Origin: Acidobacteriota bacterium
GTDB taxonomy: Bacteria > Acidobacteriota > Terriglobia > Acidiferrales > UBA7541
Reading direction: 5' to 3'
Assembly (NCBI GenBank): GCA_013289715.1
Contig: JABCZJ010000015.1
Span: forward strand, 1-64,000
Length of the DNA: 64,000 nt
Positions 19,930 through 27,273 of the stretch are shown here, piece by piece. The notes below the pieces were generated by a model. It saw only the letters and a program-made list of their open reading frames with translations, made no database searches and was not told the origin of the DNA. Made by a program: the position numbers and the translations under genes. The number at the start of each line of letters is the position of its first letter. Position 1 is the stretch's first letter.

Positions 19930-22374
19930 ATGGAAACCCTGCTGCAAGACATTCGCTACGGCATTCGCATGTTGGCGAAGAATCCCGGCTTCACGGCCAT
20001 CGCCGTTCTTACCTTGGCACTGGGCATCGGCGCGAACACGGCAATTTTCTCCGTGGTCAACGCGGAGCTTCTGCGTCCTCTGCCGTTCCGTGATCCGGGC
20101 CAGCTTGTGCGTGTGGCCACTGCCAATGCACGGCTTCACACCGTGAGCGGCGCGGTTTCCTATCCCGATTTCGCGGACTGGCGCGCGCAAAATCACGTTT
20201 TTCAGGACATGGCTGCGTATACGGACTCCAGCTTTGCTCTCACGGGAACCGAACAGCCCGCGCACCTGCAAGGCGCGACTGTCACCGCCGCCATGTTCCG
20301 TCTGCTGGGGGTTTCGCCGGAATTGGGCCGCGGGTTTCTGCCGGAAGACGATGAACCTCACCATCACGTCGTGATTCTCAGCCATCGCCTATGGGAAGAG
20401 CGCTTCGGCGGCGATCCGCAGATCATCGGGCGCGTGATCACGCTGGATAACAGCGCTTACACAGTGGTGGGCGTGATGCCCGCGAGCTTTCAGTATCTGC
20501 TGCAACGCGAAACGCCGGAGCTGTGGTCCAGCTTCAGCCCTTTGCGGGAATCCACTACCGATTCACCTACGATGGCCGATGAGCGTGACGCGCACTTCTT
20601 GAGAGTAATCGCGCGAAGGAAGCCTGGCGCCACGGTCGCGGAGGCGCAAGCCAACATGGATGTGATCGCCGCGTCGCTGGCTAAGCAGTATCCCGACACC
20701 AACAAGTATTTCGGAGTGCGCGTGGTTTCCGAGCAGGAAGAATTGACGCACAGCATCCGTCCGGCGCTGTTCGTGATGATGGTAGCAGTGGGATTTGTGC
20801 TCTTGATTGCGTGTGGGAACGTGGCGAATCTGCTGCTGGCACGGGCCACGTCGCGCACACGTGAAATCGCCATCCGCTCGGCGCTGGGTGCCGGCCGTCA
20901 CCGCGTGGTTCGGCAGCTCCTCACCGAAAGTTTTCTGCTCGCACTGCTGGCCGGAACGCTTGGTCTGCTGCTGGCGACGTGGGGAAGCGCCGCCTGGGTG
21001 CGATTTAGTCCCGAAAACTTGCCGCGGATCGCTGAAATTCGCATGGATGGCTGGGTGCTGGCCTTCACGACGGCACTGTCGCTGGCAACAGGAATGCTGT
21101 TCGGGCTCGCTCCTGCTCTGCAAGTGTCGCACGCCAATATCGTGGATGCTTTGAAAGAGGGCGCGCTCAGCAGCACCGCAGGGCGCGGCCGTCATGCACT
21201 GCGCAGTTCGTTGGTTATTGTCGAAATAGCGTTGGCGCTGGTGCTGCTGGTTGGAAGCGGACTTCTGATTCGCAGCTTGATGCACTTGCAGAACGTAAAT
21301 CCGGGATTCGATCCGCACAACGTGATGACCTCCAACGTGGACTTGCCGGATGAAAAATACACGGATGCCAAGAAGGCTCAATATTTTAAAGATCTGATAC
21401 CGCAACTCAAGGCGCTGCCGGGAGTGCAATCAGCTGCGGGCATTTATCCGCTGCCGATGGGCGGCGATGAAATTCGCACCATTTTTCAAATTGACGGGCA
21501 TGCGGTGCCCAAGAGCGAGGAGCCGCACACCTCCCTGCGGGACATCACGCCGGAATATTTTGCGACGATGCGGATCCCCATTCTGCAGGGCCGCGATTTC
21601 GGTGCGCAGGACGAACCGGCTTCTTCGCCGGTGATCATCATCAACGAGGCGCTCGCGCATCAGGCTTTCCCTGGCGAAAATCCAATTGGAAAACACATCA
21701 AGCCCGAAGTTGCCGCCGGAGCGAACGAGCCAGTGATGCGCGAAGTCGTCGGCGTGGTGGGCAACGTGAAGTTTCACGATTTGAGCGACGAATGGGCTTC
21801 GGAATCGTACGTCCCCTACGCGCAAATACCGTTCGGTTCCATCACCCTGGTAGTGCGCACGGCGCAGGATGCTCATGGCCTGGCGAGGCCCATGGCCGAA
21901 ACCGTTCGCTCGCTGGATAAAGATTTGCCCACTTACGCGCCCAAGACCGTCGACGAATATCTGAATGGCACGATCGCGCAACCCCGCTTCAATTCGTATC
22001 TGCTGGGAATTTTTGCGGCGTTGGCCATGCTGCTGACGGCAGTCGGCTTGTACGGTGTGATTTCTTATTCCGTGGCTCAGCGCACGCACGAACTCGGCAT
22101 CCGCATGGCCTTGGGCGGGCAGAGGCGAGACATGCTGCGACTGATCGTCGGGCAAGGGTTGCGCCTCGCCTCATTTGGCGTCGGGATCGGTTTGGCCGCG
22201 GCATTTGCGCTCACGCATTTTCTATCCAGCATGCTGTTTGGCGTCAGCGCTGCCGACCCCGTTTCCTACATCGCCGTGGTGGCCTTGCTACTCGGCGTGG
22301 TGGTCGTCGCGTGCTACGTTCCGGCGCAGCGGGCCATGCGCGTGGACCCGATGGTTGCACTGCGCTACGAATAG
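19930..22374 (+). CDS. ADOP family duplicated permease, paralog 7 (end of the first array)
   Basis: This 814-residue permease is the last of the seven consecutive copies. N-terminal LLQDIRYGIRML is followed by membrane segment 1 near residues 20-42. The first periplasmic domain has LHTVSGAVSYPDFADW, FtsX 1 reads ACGNVANLLLARATSR, the second module begins near residue 422, and the C-terminus is AQRAMRVDPMVALRYE. The ATG at 19930 follows CAGGAG with eight-base spacing. A 247-bp gap after its stop, containing the candidate activator site and an AT-rich promoter region, separates it from the regulatory gene, so a new transcription unit probably begins there. Confidence 0.93.
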   Translation: METLLQDIRYGIRMLAKNPGFTAIAVLTLALGIGANTAIFSVVNAELLRPLPFRDPGQLVRVATANARLHTVSGAVSYPDFADWRAQNHVFQDMAAYTDSSFALTGTEQPAHLQGATVTAAMFRLLGVSPELGRGFLPEDDEPHHHVVILSHRLWEERFGGDPQIIGRVITLDNSAYTVVGVMPASFQYLLQRETPELWSSFSPLRESTTDSPTMADERDAHFLRVIARRKPGATVAEAQANMDVIAASLAKQYPDTNKYFGVRVVSEQEELTHSIRPALFVMMVAVGFVLLIACGNVANLLLARATSRTREIAIRSALGAGRHRVVRQLLTESFLLALLAGTLGLLLATWGSAAWVRFSPENLPRIAEIRMDGWVLAFTTALSLATGMLFGLAPALQVSHANIVDALKEGALSSTAGRGRHALRSSLVIVEIALALVLLVGSGLLIRSLMHLQNVNPGFDPHNVMTSNVDLPDEKYTDAKKAQYFKDLIPQLKALPGVQSAAGIYPLPMGGDEIRTIFQIDGHAVPKSEEPHTSLRDITPEYFATMRIPILQGRDFGAQDEPASSPVIIINEALAHQAFPGENPIGKHIKPEVAAGANEPVMREVVGVVGNVKFHDLSDEWASESYVPYAQIPFGSITLVVRTAQDAHGLARPMAETVRSLDKDLPTYAPKTVDEYLNGTIAQPRFNSYLLGIFAALAMLLTAVGLYGVISYSVAQRTHELGIRMALGGQRRDMLRLIVGQGLRLASFGVGIGLAAAFALTHFLSSMLFGVSAADPVSYIAVVALLLGVVVVACYVPAQRAMRVDPMVALRYE

Positions 22375-22433
22375 ACCTCCGGTGCGCCATGGACGGCCTA
22401 ACAGCTGGCAAGGGCCCCGGCGGCATCGAAAAT

Positions 22434-22464
22434 CGGACTGTCCGAAATCGCAACGAGCATTCCC
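22434..22464 (+). promoter_or_regulatory. Candidate activator site upstream of the receiver-phosphatase gene
   Basis: CGGACTGTCCG (22434-22444) is a perfect palindrome around a central base. The block from 22438 (CTGTCCGAAATCG, ACG, ATTCCC) parallels the one at 2286-2313. It lies about 160-190 bp before the start at 22622, within the range usual for enhancer sites of sigma-54 activators. Confidence 0.4.
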
Positions 22465-22514
22465 GCAATTGGTCATAGATGGCCTTGTAGGGCTCTCATC
22501 TCGGCTTTAATCTA

Positions 22515-22543
22515 TTGTAAATACATGTCTTATATTAATATTA
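22515..22543 (+). promoter_or_regulatory. AT-rich promoter candidate
   Basis: TTGTAA at 22515-22520 and the AT-rich run TATATTAATATTA at 22531-22543 stand out in GC-rich DNA. With 17-bp spacing the -10 would be ATATTA. The exact elements are uncertain, but this is the most promoter-like spot before the regulator/ATPase/permease unit. Confidence 0.35.
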
Positions 22544-22621
22544 GGCTGGAATCCCACCTGCCCATATTCGGGAGGCACTCAATCAGAGACGTCTCGCATC
22601 CAGCTAAGCGGGGCTCGAATA

Positions 22622-23839
22622 ATGAAAATCATGACGCTCGAATCCACTACCGAAACCGCCAGGACGCAGCCACGAGTGCTAATCGCGGACGACCAGCCCG
22701 ACATCCTGGAAGCGCTTCGACTGTTGCTCAAAGGACACGGTTACGTCACTGAGGCAGTGACCTCACCGGCGGCCCTGTTTGCCGCCGTTTCCCAAGACGG
22801 ATTCGACCTGATCCTCATGGACCTTAATTATGCTCGCGACACAACTTCAGGCCGCGAGGGACTAGACCTGCTGGCGCGACTGAAAGCCAGCGAAGACGCT
22901 CCCCCAATCGTAGTGATGACCGGTTGGGCCACCGTTGGTCTGGCAGTCGAAGCCATGCAACAGGGCGTCGGCGATTTCGTCGAAAAGCCCTGGGTCAATT
23001 CCCGGTTGCTCGAAATTCTTCAGAAACAAGTGCAGATCGGCCGCGAGCGCCGCGAAGCCCGGCAAAAAGCGGCGGCCAACACCATCGCGCAGAGCGAAAT
23101 TGCCTCGCAGCTTCACGCGCAGGATCGCGAGATTGCAGAAGCGCGTTCGATCCAGCAGGGGTTTCTGCCGAAGGAAATTCCGCAATTGCTCGGATTCGAA
23201 ATTGCTGGCGCCTGGCAACCAGCGCGCGTGGTAGGCGGCGACTATTACGACATCCTTCCGTTCGGTCCAGAGACGCTGGGTATATGCATTGGCGATGTTG
23301 CCGGCAAGGGCATGCCAGCGGCGCTGCTCATGTCTAATCTGCAGGCTGCTTTTCGAGGTTTCGCTTCCCCCTCGCTTGCTCCGGAAGAATTGTGCGAGCG
23401 CTTGAATTCGCTCATCTGCCGCAATATCGCGACGGACCGCTTCATCACCTTTTTCTACGCCCAACTGGACGGCCCGGCTCGCCGCCTGCGTTACACCAAC
23501 GCCGGACACAATGCGCCAATCGTGTCGCATCGCGATGGCACGCACGATCGCCTGCTGGAAGGCGGCGGCATTCTCGGCGTGTTTCCGACCCAGGAGTTTG
23601 CCACCGGCATCTACGACCTGGCAGCGGGCGACCGCGTGCTGCTCTTTACCGATGGCGTCACGGAGGCGCGCGTTCCGGAAGGCGAAGAGTTCGGCGAACT
23701 GCGCCTGTTGGACCTGCTCGAACAAAATCGCGACAAAAGCGCGGAAGATTTGCAGAAAATAGTTTTGCAAGCCGCCGGCGAATTCTGCGGCGGCCACTGG
23801 CATGACGACGCCACTCTGATCGTCATAGCCGTGGAATAA
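22622..23839 (+). CDS. Response regulator with PP2C-type (RsbU/SpoIIE-like) serine phosphatase output
   Basis: This 405-residue protein has an N-terminal receiver domain (residues 18-140; acidic pair in IADDQ, likely phospho-acceptor Asp67 in MDLNYARDTTSG, VMTGW and EKPW), a helical linker (about 145-180), and a PP2C phosphatase domain (about 190-405). The metal-binding motifs GGDYYD, GDVAGKG, LFTDGVTE and HDDATL are present. Such proteins dephosphorylate anti-anti-sigma factors in partner-switching pathways. The receiver is nearly the same as that of the sigma-54 activator at 29743, including MDLNYARDTTSG. No anti-sigma or STAS gene is nearby. The ATG at 22622 is used; 22634 is an alternative. 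Confidence 0.92.
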   Translation: MKIMTLESTTETARTQPRVLIADDQPDILEALRLLLKGHGYVTEAVTSPAALFAAVSQDGFDLILMDLNYARDTTSGREGLDLLARLKASEDAPPIVVMTGWATVGLAVEAMQQGVGDFVEKPWVNSRLLEILQKQVQIGRERREARQKAAANTIAQSEIASQLHAQDREIAEARSIQQGFLPKEIPQLLGFEIAGAWQPARVVGGDYYDILPFGPETLGICIGDVAGKGMPAALLMSNLQAAFRGFASPSLAPEELCERLNSLICRNIATDRFITFFYAQLDGPARRLRYTNAGHNAPIVSHRDGTHDRLLEGGGILGVFPTQEFATGIYDLAAGDRVLLFTDGVTEARVPEGEEFGELRLLDLLEQNRDKSAEDLQKIVLQAAGEFCGGHWHDDATLIVIAVE

Positions 23840-23916
23840 TCATCACGGCCGAGCGCGGCAACGATCCGTGCGCTCGAAAACCCGCAACAGAAACTCGAAC
23901 CGAGGAGCGAACGGGC

Positions 23917-24615
23917 GTGATCAAACTGATTGACGTCGAAAAATTCTACGAATCCGGGGCGGGAAAAACCTGGGTGCTTCGCCGCATCAACCTGGAAATT
24001 CGCGAAGGCGATTTCATCACCGTCATGGGGCCATCCGGCGCGGGCAAATCCACTCTGATGGGCATCATCGGCATGCTCGATGGCGCCTGGAAGGGGGAAT
24101 ATCACCTGCTCGATAATCCGGTGCATAAGCTCGATAATCGCCACCGCGTAGAGCTGCACAAAAAATATATCGGCTTCGTTTTCCAACAATATCACCTGCT
24201 GGACAATCTCACCGTCGCCGAGAATCTGGACCTGCCGCTTTCTTATCGCGACATCAAGAAGACCGAGCGCGAAGGAATGGTCGCGGACGCTCTGGATCGG
24301 TTCCAGATTGTCGGCAAGAAAGCGCTTTTCCCCAATCAGCTTTCCGGCGGGCAGCAGCAGCTGGTGGCTGTTGCGCGCGCCGTGATTGGCAAACCCAAAC
24401 TGATCCTCGCCGATGAACCCACCGGCAGTCTGCATTCCAGCCAGGGCAAAATGATCATGGATATGCTGAAGAAATTGAACGATGACGGCACAACGATTAT
24501 TCAAGTGACGCACAACAACGAGTGGGCCGCGTACGGCAATCGCATCATCCAGCTCGCCGACGGATGGATCGTGGACGGCCAGCCTGTGGCGGGCGGAGCC
24601 ACAGCCAGCCGCTGA
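23917..24615 (+). CDS. MacB/LolD-type ABC transporter ATP-binding protein (second copy)
   Basis: This 232-residue ATPase starts at GTG 23917, with GAGGAG nine bases upstream. It has Walker A GPSGAGKST (residues 38-46), the Q-loop FVFQQYHLLDNLTVAENLDLPL, Walker B LILADEPTGSLHSS and the H-loop QVTHNN. The signature reads LSGGQQQLVAVARAV, with Leu where the first copy has Arg, and TGSL replaces TGNLD, so the D-loop region is altered. It is clearly diverged from the 3772 copy and directly precedes paralogs 8 and 9. It probably serves that pair, or forms a mixed dimer with the first ATPase (speculative). Confidence 0.94.
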   Translation: MIKLIDVEKFYESGAGKTWVLRRINLEIREGDFITVMGPSGAGKSTLMGIIGMLDGAWKGEYHLLDNPVHKLDNRHRVELHKKYIGFVFQQYHLLDNLTVAENLDLPLSYRDIKKTEREGMVADALDRFQIVGKKALFPNQLSGGQQQLVAVARAVIGKPKLILADEPTGSLHSSQGKMIMDMLKKLNDDGTTIIQVTHNNEWAAYGNRIIQLADGWIVDGQPVAGGATASR

Positions 24616-24654
24616 ACGCGCATTGCGCAGTGCGGAGGGAGCAAGGAGTTCGAG

Positions 24655-27138
24655 TTGCAAAACACGCAGTTCTTTGAAAACTTGCTGCAGGATATACGCT
24701 ACGCGTTTCGCATCTTGCGTCACAGCCCGGGCTTTGCGGCTACGGCCATCGCCGCATTGGCGTTGGGTATCGGCGCGAACACCGCGATCTTCACGGTCGT
24801 CAATACGGTTCTGCTGCAACCGCTCGCCTATCCCCAGCCGGATCGCCTCGTGCAACTTGAACTCAGCAGTCCAGAGGGGAATGGAAATGTCACCTCGATT
24901 CCGAAGTACATGGTGTGGCGTGAGCAGACGCAGGTTTTGCAGGATGTGGCCGCCTACGATGAAGGTGGCCCGGGCGTAAACCTCACGGGGGGCGATCGCC
25001 CGGAGCAGCTCAAGGGCGTGCACGTTTCCGCGAGTTTTTTCCCGTTGTTCGGCGCGAGTATGTCGGCTGGGCGTGCGTTTTCTGCGGACGAGGATCGTCC
25101 CGGCGGCGCGCGGTTGGTGGTGATCAGCAACGGATTGTGGCGCCGGCGATTCGCGGCGGATCCCAACATCGTCGGCAGGGACATCGCGCTCGGCGGCGAG
25201 CCCTATTTAGTGACGGGCGTGCTCGTTCGGACCTTCACTTCGGATCCACCCGCGGATATTTACCTGCCGCTGCAAGCGGACCCCAACAGCACGGACCAGG
25301 CTCATTACTTGCGTTCGGCGGCCCGCATGAAACCCGGAGTCACGCTGGCGCAAGCCCAGGCCGCGATGAAACTCGCCGCTGAAGAATACAAACGAAAATT
25401 TCCCGGCAACATCGGCATGGGCCCGCAAGAGAGCTTCACCGCCGAGCCGCTGCGCGACACCGTGATTGGCGACGTGCGCAAGTCGCTGCTGATTTTGCTG
25501 GGCGCGGTCGGCATGGTGCTATTGATTGCCTGCGCCAACGTGGCCAATTTGCTGCTGGTGCGCGCCACCATGCGCAAGCGCGAAATCGCCATCCGCGCCG
25601 CGATGGGCGCCCGGCGCGGACGCATCATCCGCCAGCTGCTCACGGAAAGCGTCTTGTTGTCCCTGGGCGGCGGCGTCTTCGGTCTGATTCTTGGTTATTT
25701 CGGCGTGCACGCGCTGCTCACGATCAACCCAGGCAACATCCCTCGAATCGGCGAGCGAGGCGCCGCGATCACTCTTGACTGGCGCGTACTGGCGTTTACC
25801 CTGTTCGTCTCGCTGGGCACGGGAATATTATTCGGGCTGATACCCGCCTTCAACGCATCGCACGCGGATCTTGCCCTCACGCTGAAAGAAAGCGGCGTGC
25901 GCTCCGGTAGTGGCCTCAGCCAGAACAAGGCTCGCGCGACTCTGATCGTTACGGAAGTGGCGCTCGCGCTGGTGCTGCTGGTGGGCGCGGCTTTGCTGAT
26001 CCGCACTTTTGCAGCATTGCGAGGCGTGAATCCCGGATTCTCGACCGACAAGATTCTCACCATGGAAATGTCTCTCACCGGCACGCGCTTTGACACCTCC
26101 GCTGCGGTCGATCAGCTGGTGCGCGATGCGCAGCGCCGCGTGGAGGGTCTGCCCGGCGTGGTTGCGTTTGCTTCCACGTGCTGCCTGCCCCTCGAAGGCG
26201 GCTTCGGGCTTCCGTTCGTCATCGAAGGGCGCCCGCTTAGCGACGGCCCGGCGCAGGGTGGAGCGGGGTATCGCCCATTGTCACCGCGGTATTTCGACGT
26301 GTTCAAAATTCCGCTGCTGCGCGGCCGCATGATTACGGACCACGATGACGGCGGCGCGGAACCAGTCGTCCTGATCAACGAGGGCATGGCCAAGAAATAC
26401 TGGCAGGATGCGAATCCCGTGGGCCAGCGCATCACGATCGGCAAGGGAGTGGGCCCCGAATTCGAAGAACCGCCGCGCGAAATCGTTGGAATTGTGGGCG
26501 ACGTAAGAAACGGCGGCCTCGACAGCGATCCCGACCCGATCATGTACATTCCGGTAGCGCAAATGACCAACGGACAGACCGCGCTCACTAACCGCATCAT
26601 TCCGATTACCTGGATCGTGCGCACCAAGGTCGAGCCCTTTTCACTGAGCACCGAAATTCAGCAGGAACTCCGCACCGCGAGCGGCGGCTTGCCCGTCTCT
26701 CACATCCGCTCGATGGATCAAGTGCGTTCGGAATCCACGCAGCGCACGGATTTCAACATGACGCTCCTGGCAATTTTCGCTGGCGTCGCGCTGCTGCTAG
26801 CGGCCATCGGCATCTACGGCCTGATGGCGTATACCGTGCAGTTGCGCACGCAGGAAATCGGCATTCGCATGGCTTTGGGCGCGGGCCCGCAACAGGTGCG
26901 CAGGATGGTCGTCCAGCAAGGCATGCGCCTCGCATTGATTGGAGTTTTCCTGGGCGTGGCGGCGGCTCTGGCGCTCACGCGCTTGATGGCCAGCCTGCTT
27001 TACGGCGTGAAGCCGTGGGATCCCGCGGCGATTCTGTCGGTTGCCTTGCTGCTTAGCGCCGTGGCATTGCTCGCCACTTACTTTCCCGCGCAGCGCGCTT
27101 CGCGAGTGGATCCGATGATCGCCCTGCGCTATGAATGA
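24655..27138 (+). CDS. ADOP family duplicated permease, paralog 8
   Basis: This 827-residue permease starts at TTG 24655 behind AAGGAG (24643-24648, six-base spacing); no in-frame ATG lies before the conserved N-terminus ENLLQDIRYAFRIL. The two-module plan is intact: first periplasmic domain about residues 50-280 (LELSSPEGNGNVTSIPKYMVW), FtsX 1 with ACANVANLLLVRATMRKR, second module from about residue 424, and C-terminus AQRASRVDPMIALRYE. It lies 39 bp after the second ATPase, the tightest ATPase-permease pairing in the locus, which argues that they function together. Confidence 0.93.
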   Translation: MQNTQFFENLLQDIRYAFRILRHSPGFAATAIAALALGIGANTAIFTVVNTVLLQPLAYPQPDRLVQLELSSPEGNGNVTSIPKYMVWREQTQVLQDVAAYDEGGPGVNLTGGDRPEQLKGVHVSASFFPLFGASMSAGRAFSADEDRPGGARLVVISNGLWRRRFAADPNIVGRDIALGGEPYLVTGVLVRTFTSDPPADIYLPLQADPNSTDQAHYLRSAARMKPGVTLAQAQAAMKLAAEEYKRKFPGNIGMGPQESFTAEPLRDTVIGDVRKSLLILLGAVGMVLLIACANVANLLLVRATMRKREIAIRAAMGARRGRIIRQLLTESVLLSLGGGVFGLILGYFGVHALLTINPGNIPRIGERGAAITLDWRVLAFTLFVSLGTGILFGLIPAFNASHADLALTLKESGVRSGSGLSQNKARATLIVTEVALALVLLVGAALLIRTFAALRGVNPGFSTDKILTMEMSLTGTRFDTSAAVDQLVRDAQRRVEGLPGVVAFASTCCLPLEGGFGLPFVIEGRPLSDGPAQGGAGYRPLSPRYFDVFKIPLLRGRMITDHDDGGAEPVVLINEGMAKKYWQDANPVGQRITIGKGVGPEFEEPPREIVGIVGDVRNGGLDSDPDPIMYIPVAQMTNGQTALTNRIIPITWIVRTKVEPFSLSTEIQQELRTASGGLPVSHIRSMDQVRSESTQRTDFNMTLLAIFAGVALLLAAIGIYGLMAYTVQLRTQEIGIRMALGAGPQQVRRMVVQQGMRLALIGVFLGVAAALALTRLMASLLYGVKPWDPAAILSVALLLSAVALLATYFPAQRASRVDPMIALRYE

Positions 27139-27213
27139 GCGGCGCAAGTGAAAGGAATGATCAGGCGATGACACGCTTGGCGCGTGGAATGGATTGGCCC
27201 AAGAGGTGGACAT

Positions 27214-27247
27214 CAAGTGACGACGCAGTAAGATAAGCTGTCACTTG
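27214..27247. repeat. Inverted repeat in the spacer between paralogs 8 and 9
   Basis: CAAGTGAC (27214-27221) and GTCACTTG (27240-27247) form a perfect 8-bp stem with an 18-base loop, using the same GTGAC word as the seven-base repeat spacers. Outer CCCAAG (27198-27203) can pair with CTTGGG at 27244-27249, which competes with part of the stem. Confidence 0.4.
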
Positions 27248-27273
27248 GGCGCTTCTTGGGGGCGAAAATTATT

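Noticed and set aside
23611..25023. Long minus-strand frame opposite the phosphatase end, ATPase and permease start
   Set aside because: It is antisense to three well-supported genes and has no family motif; long antisense frames are expected in high-GC DNA.
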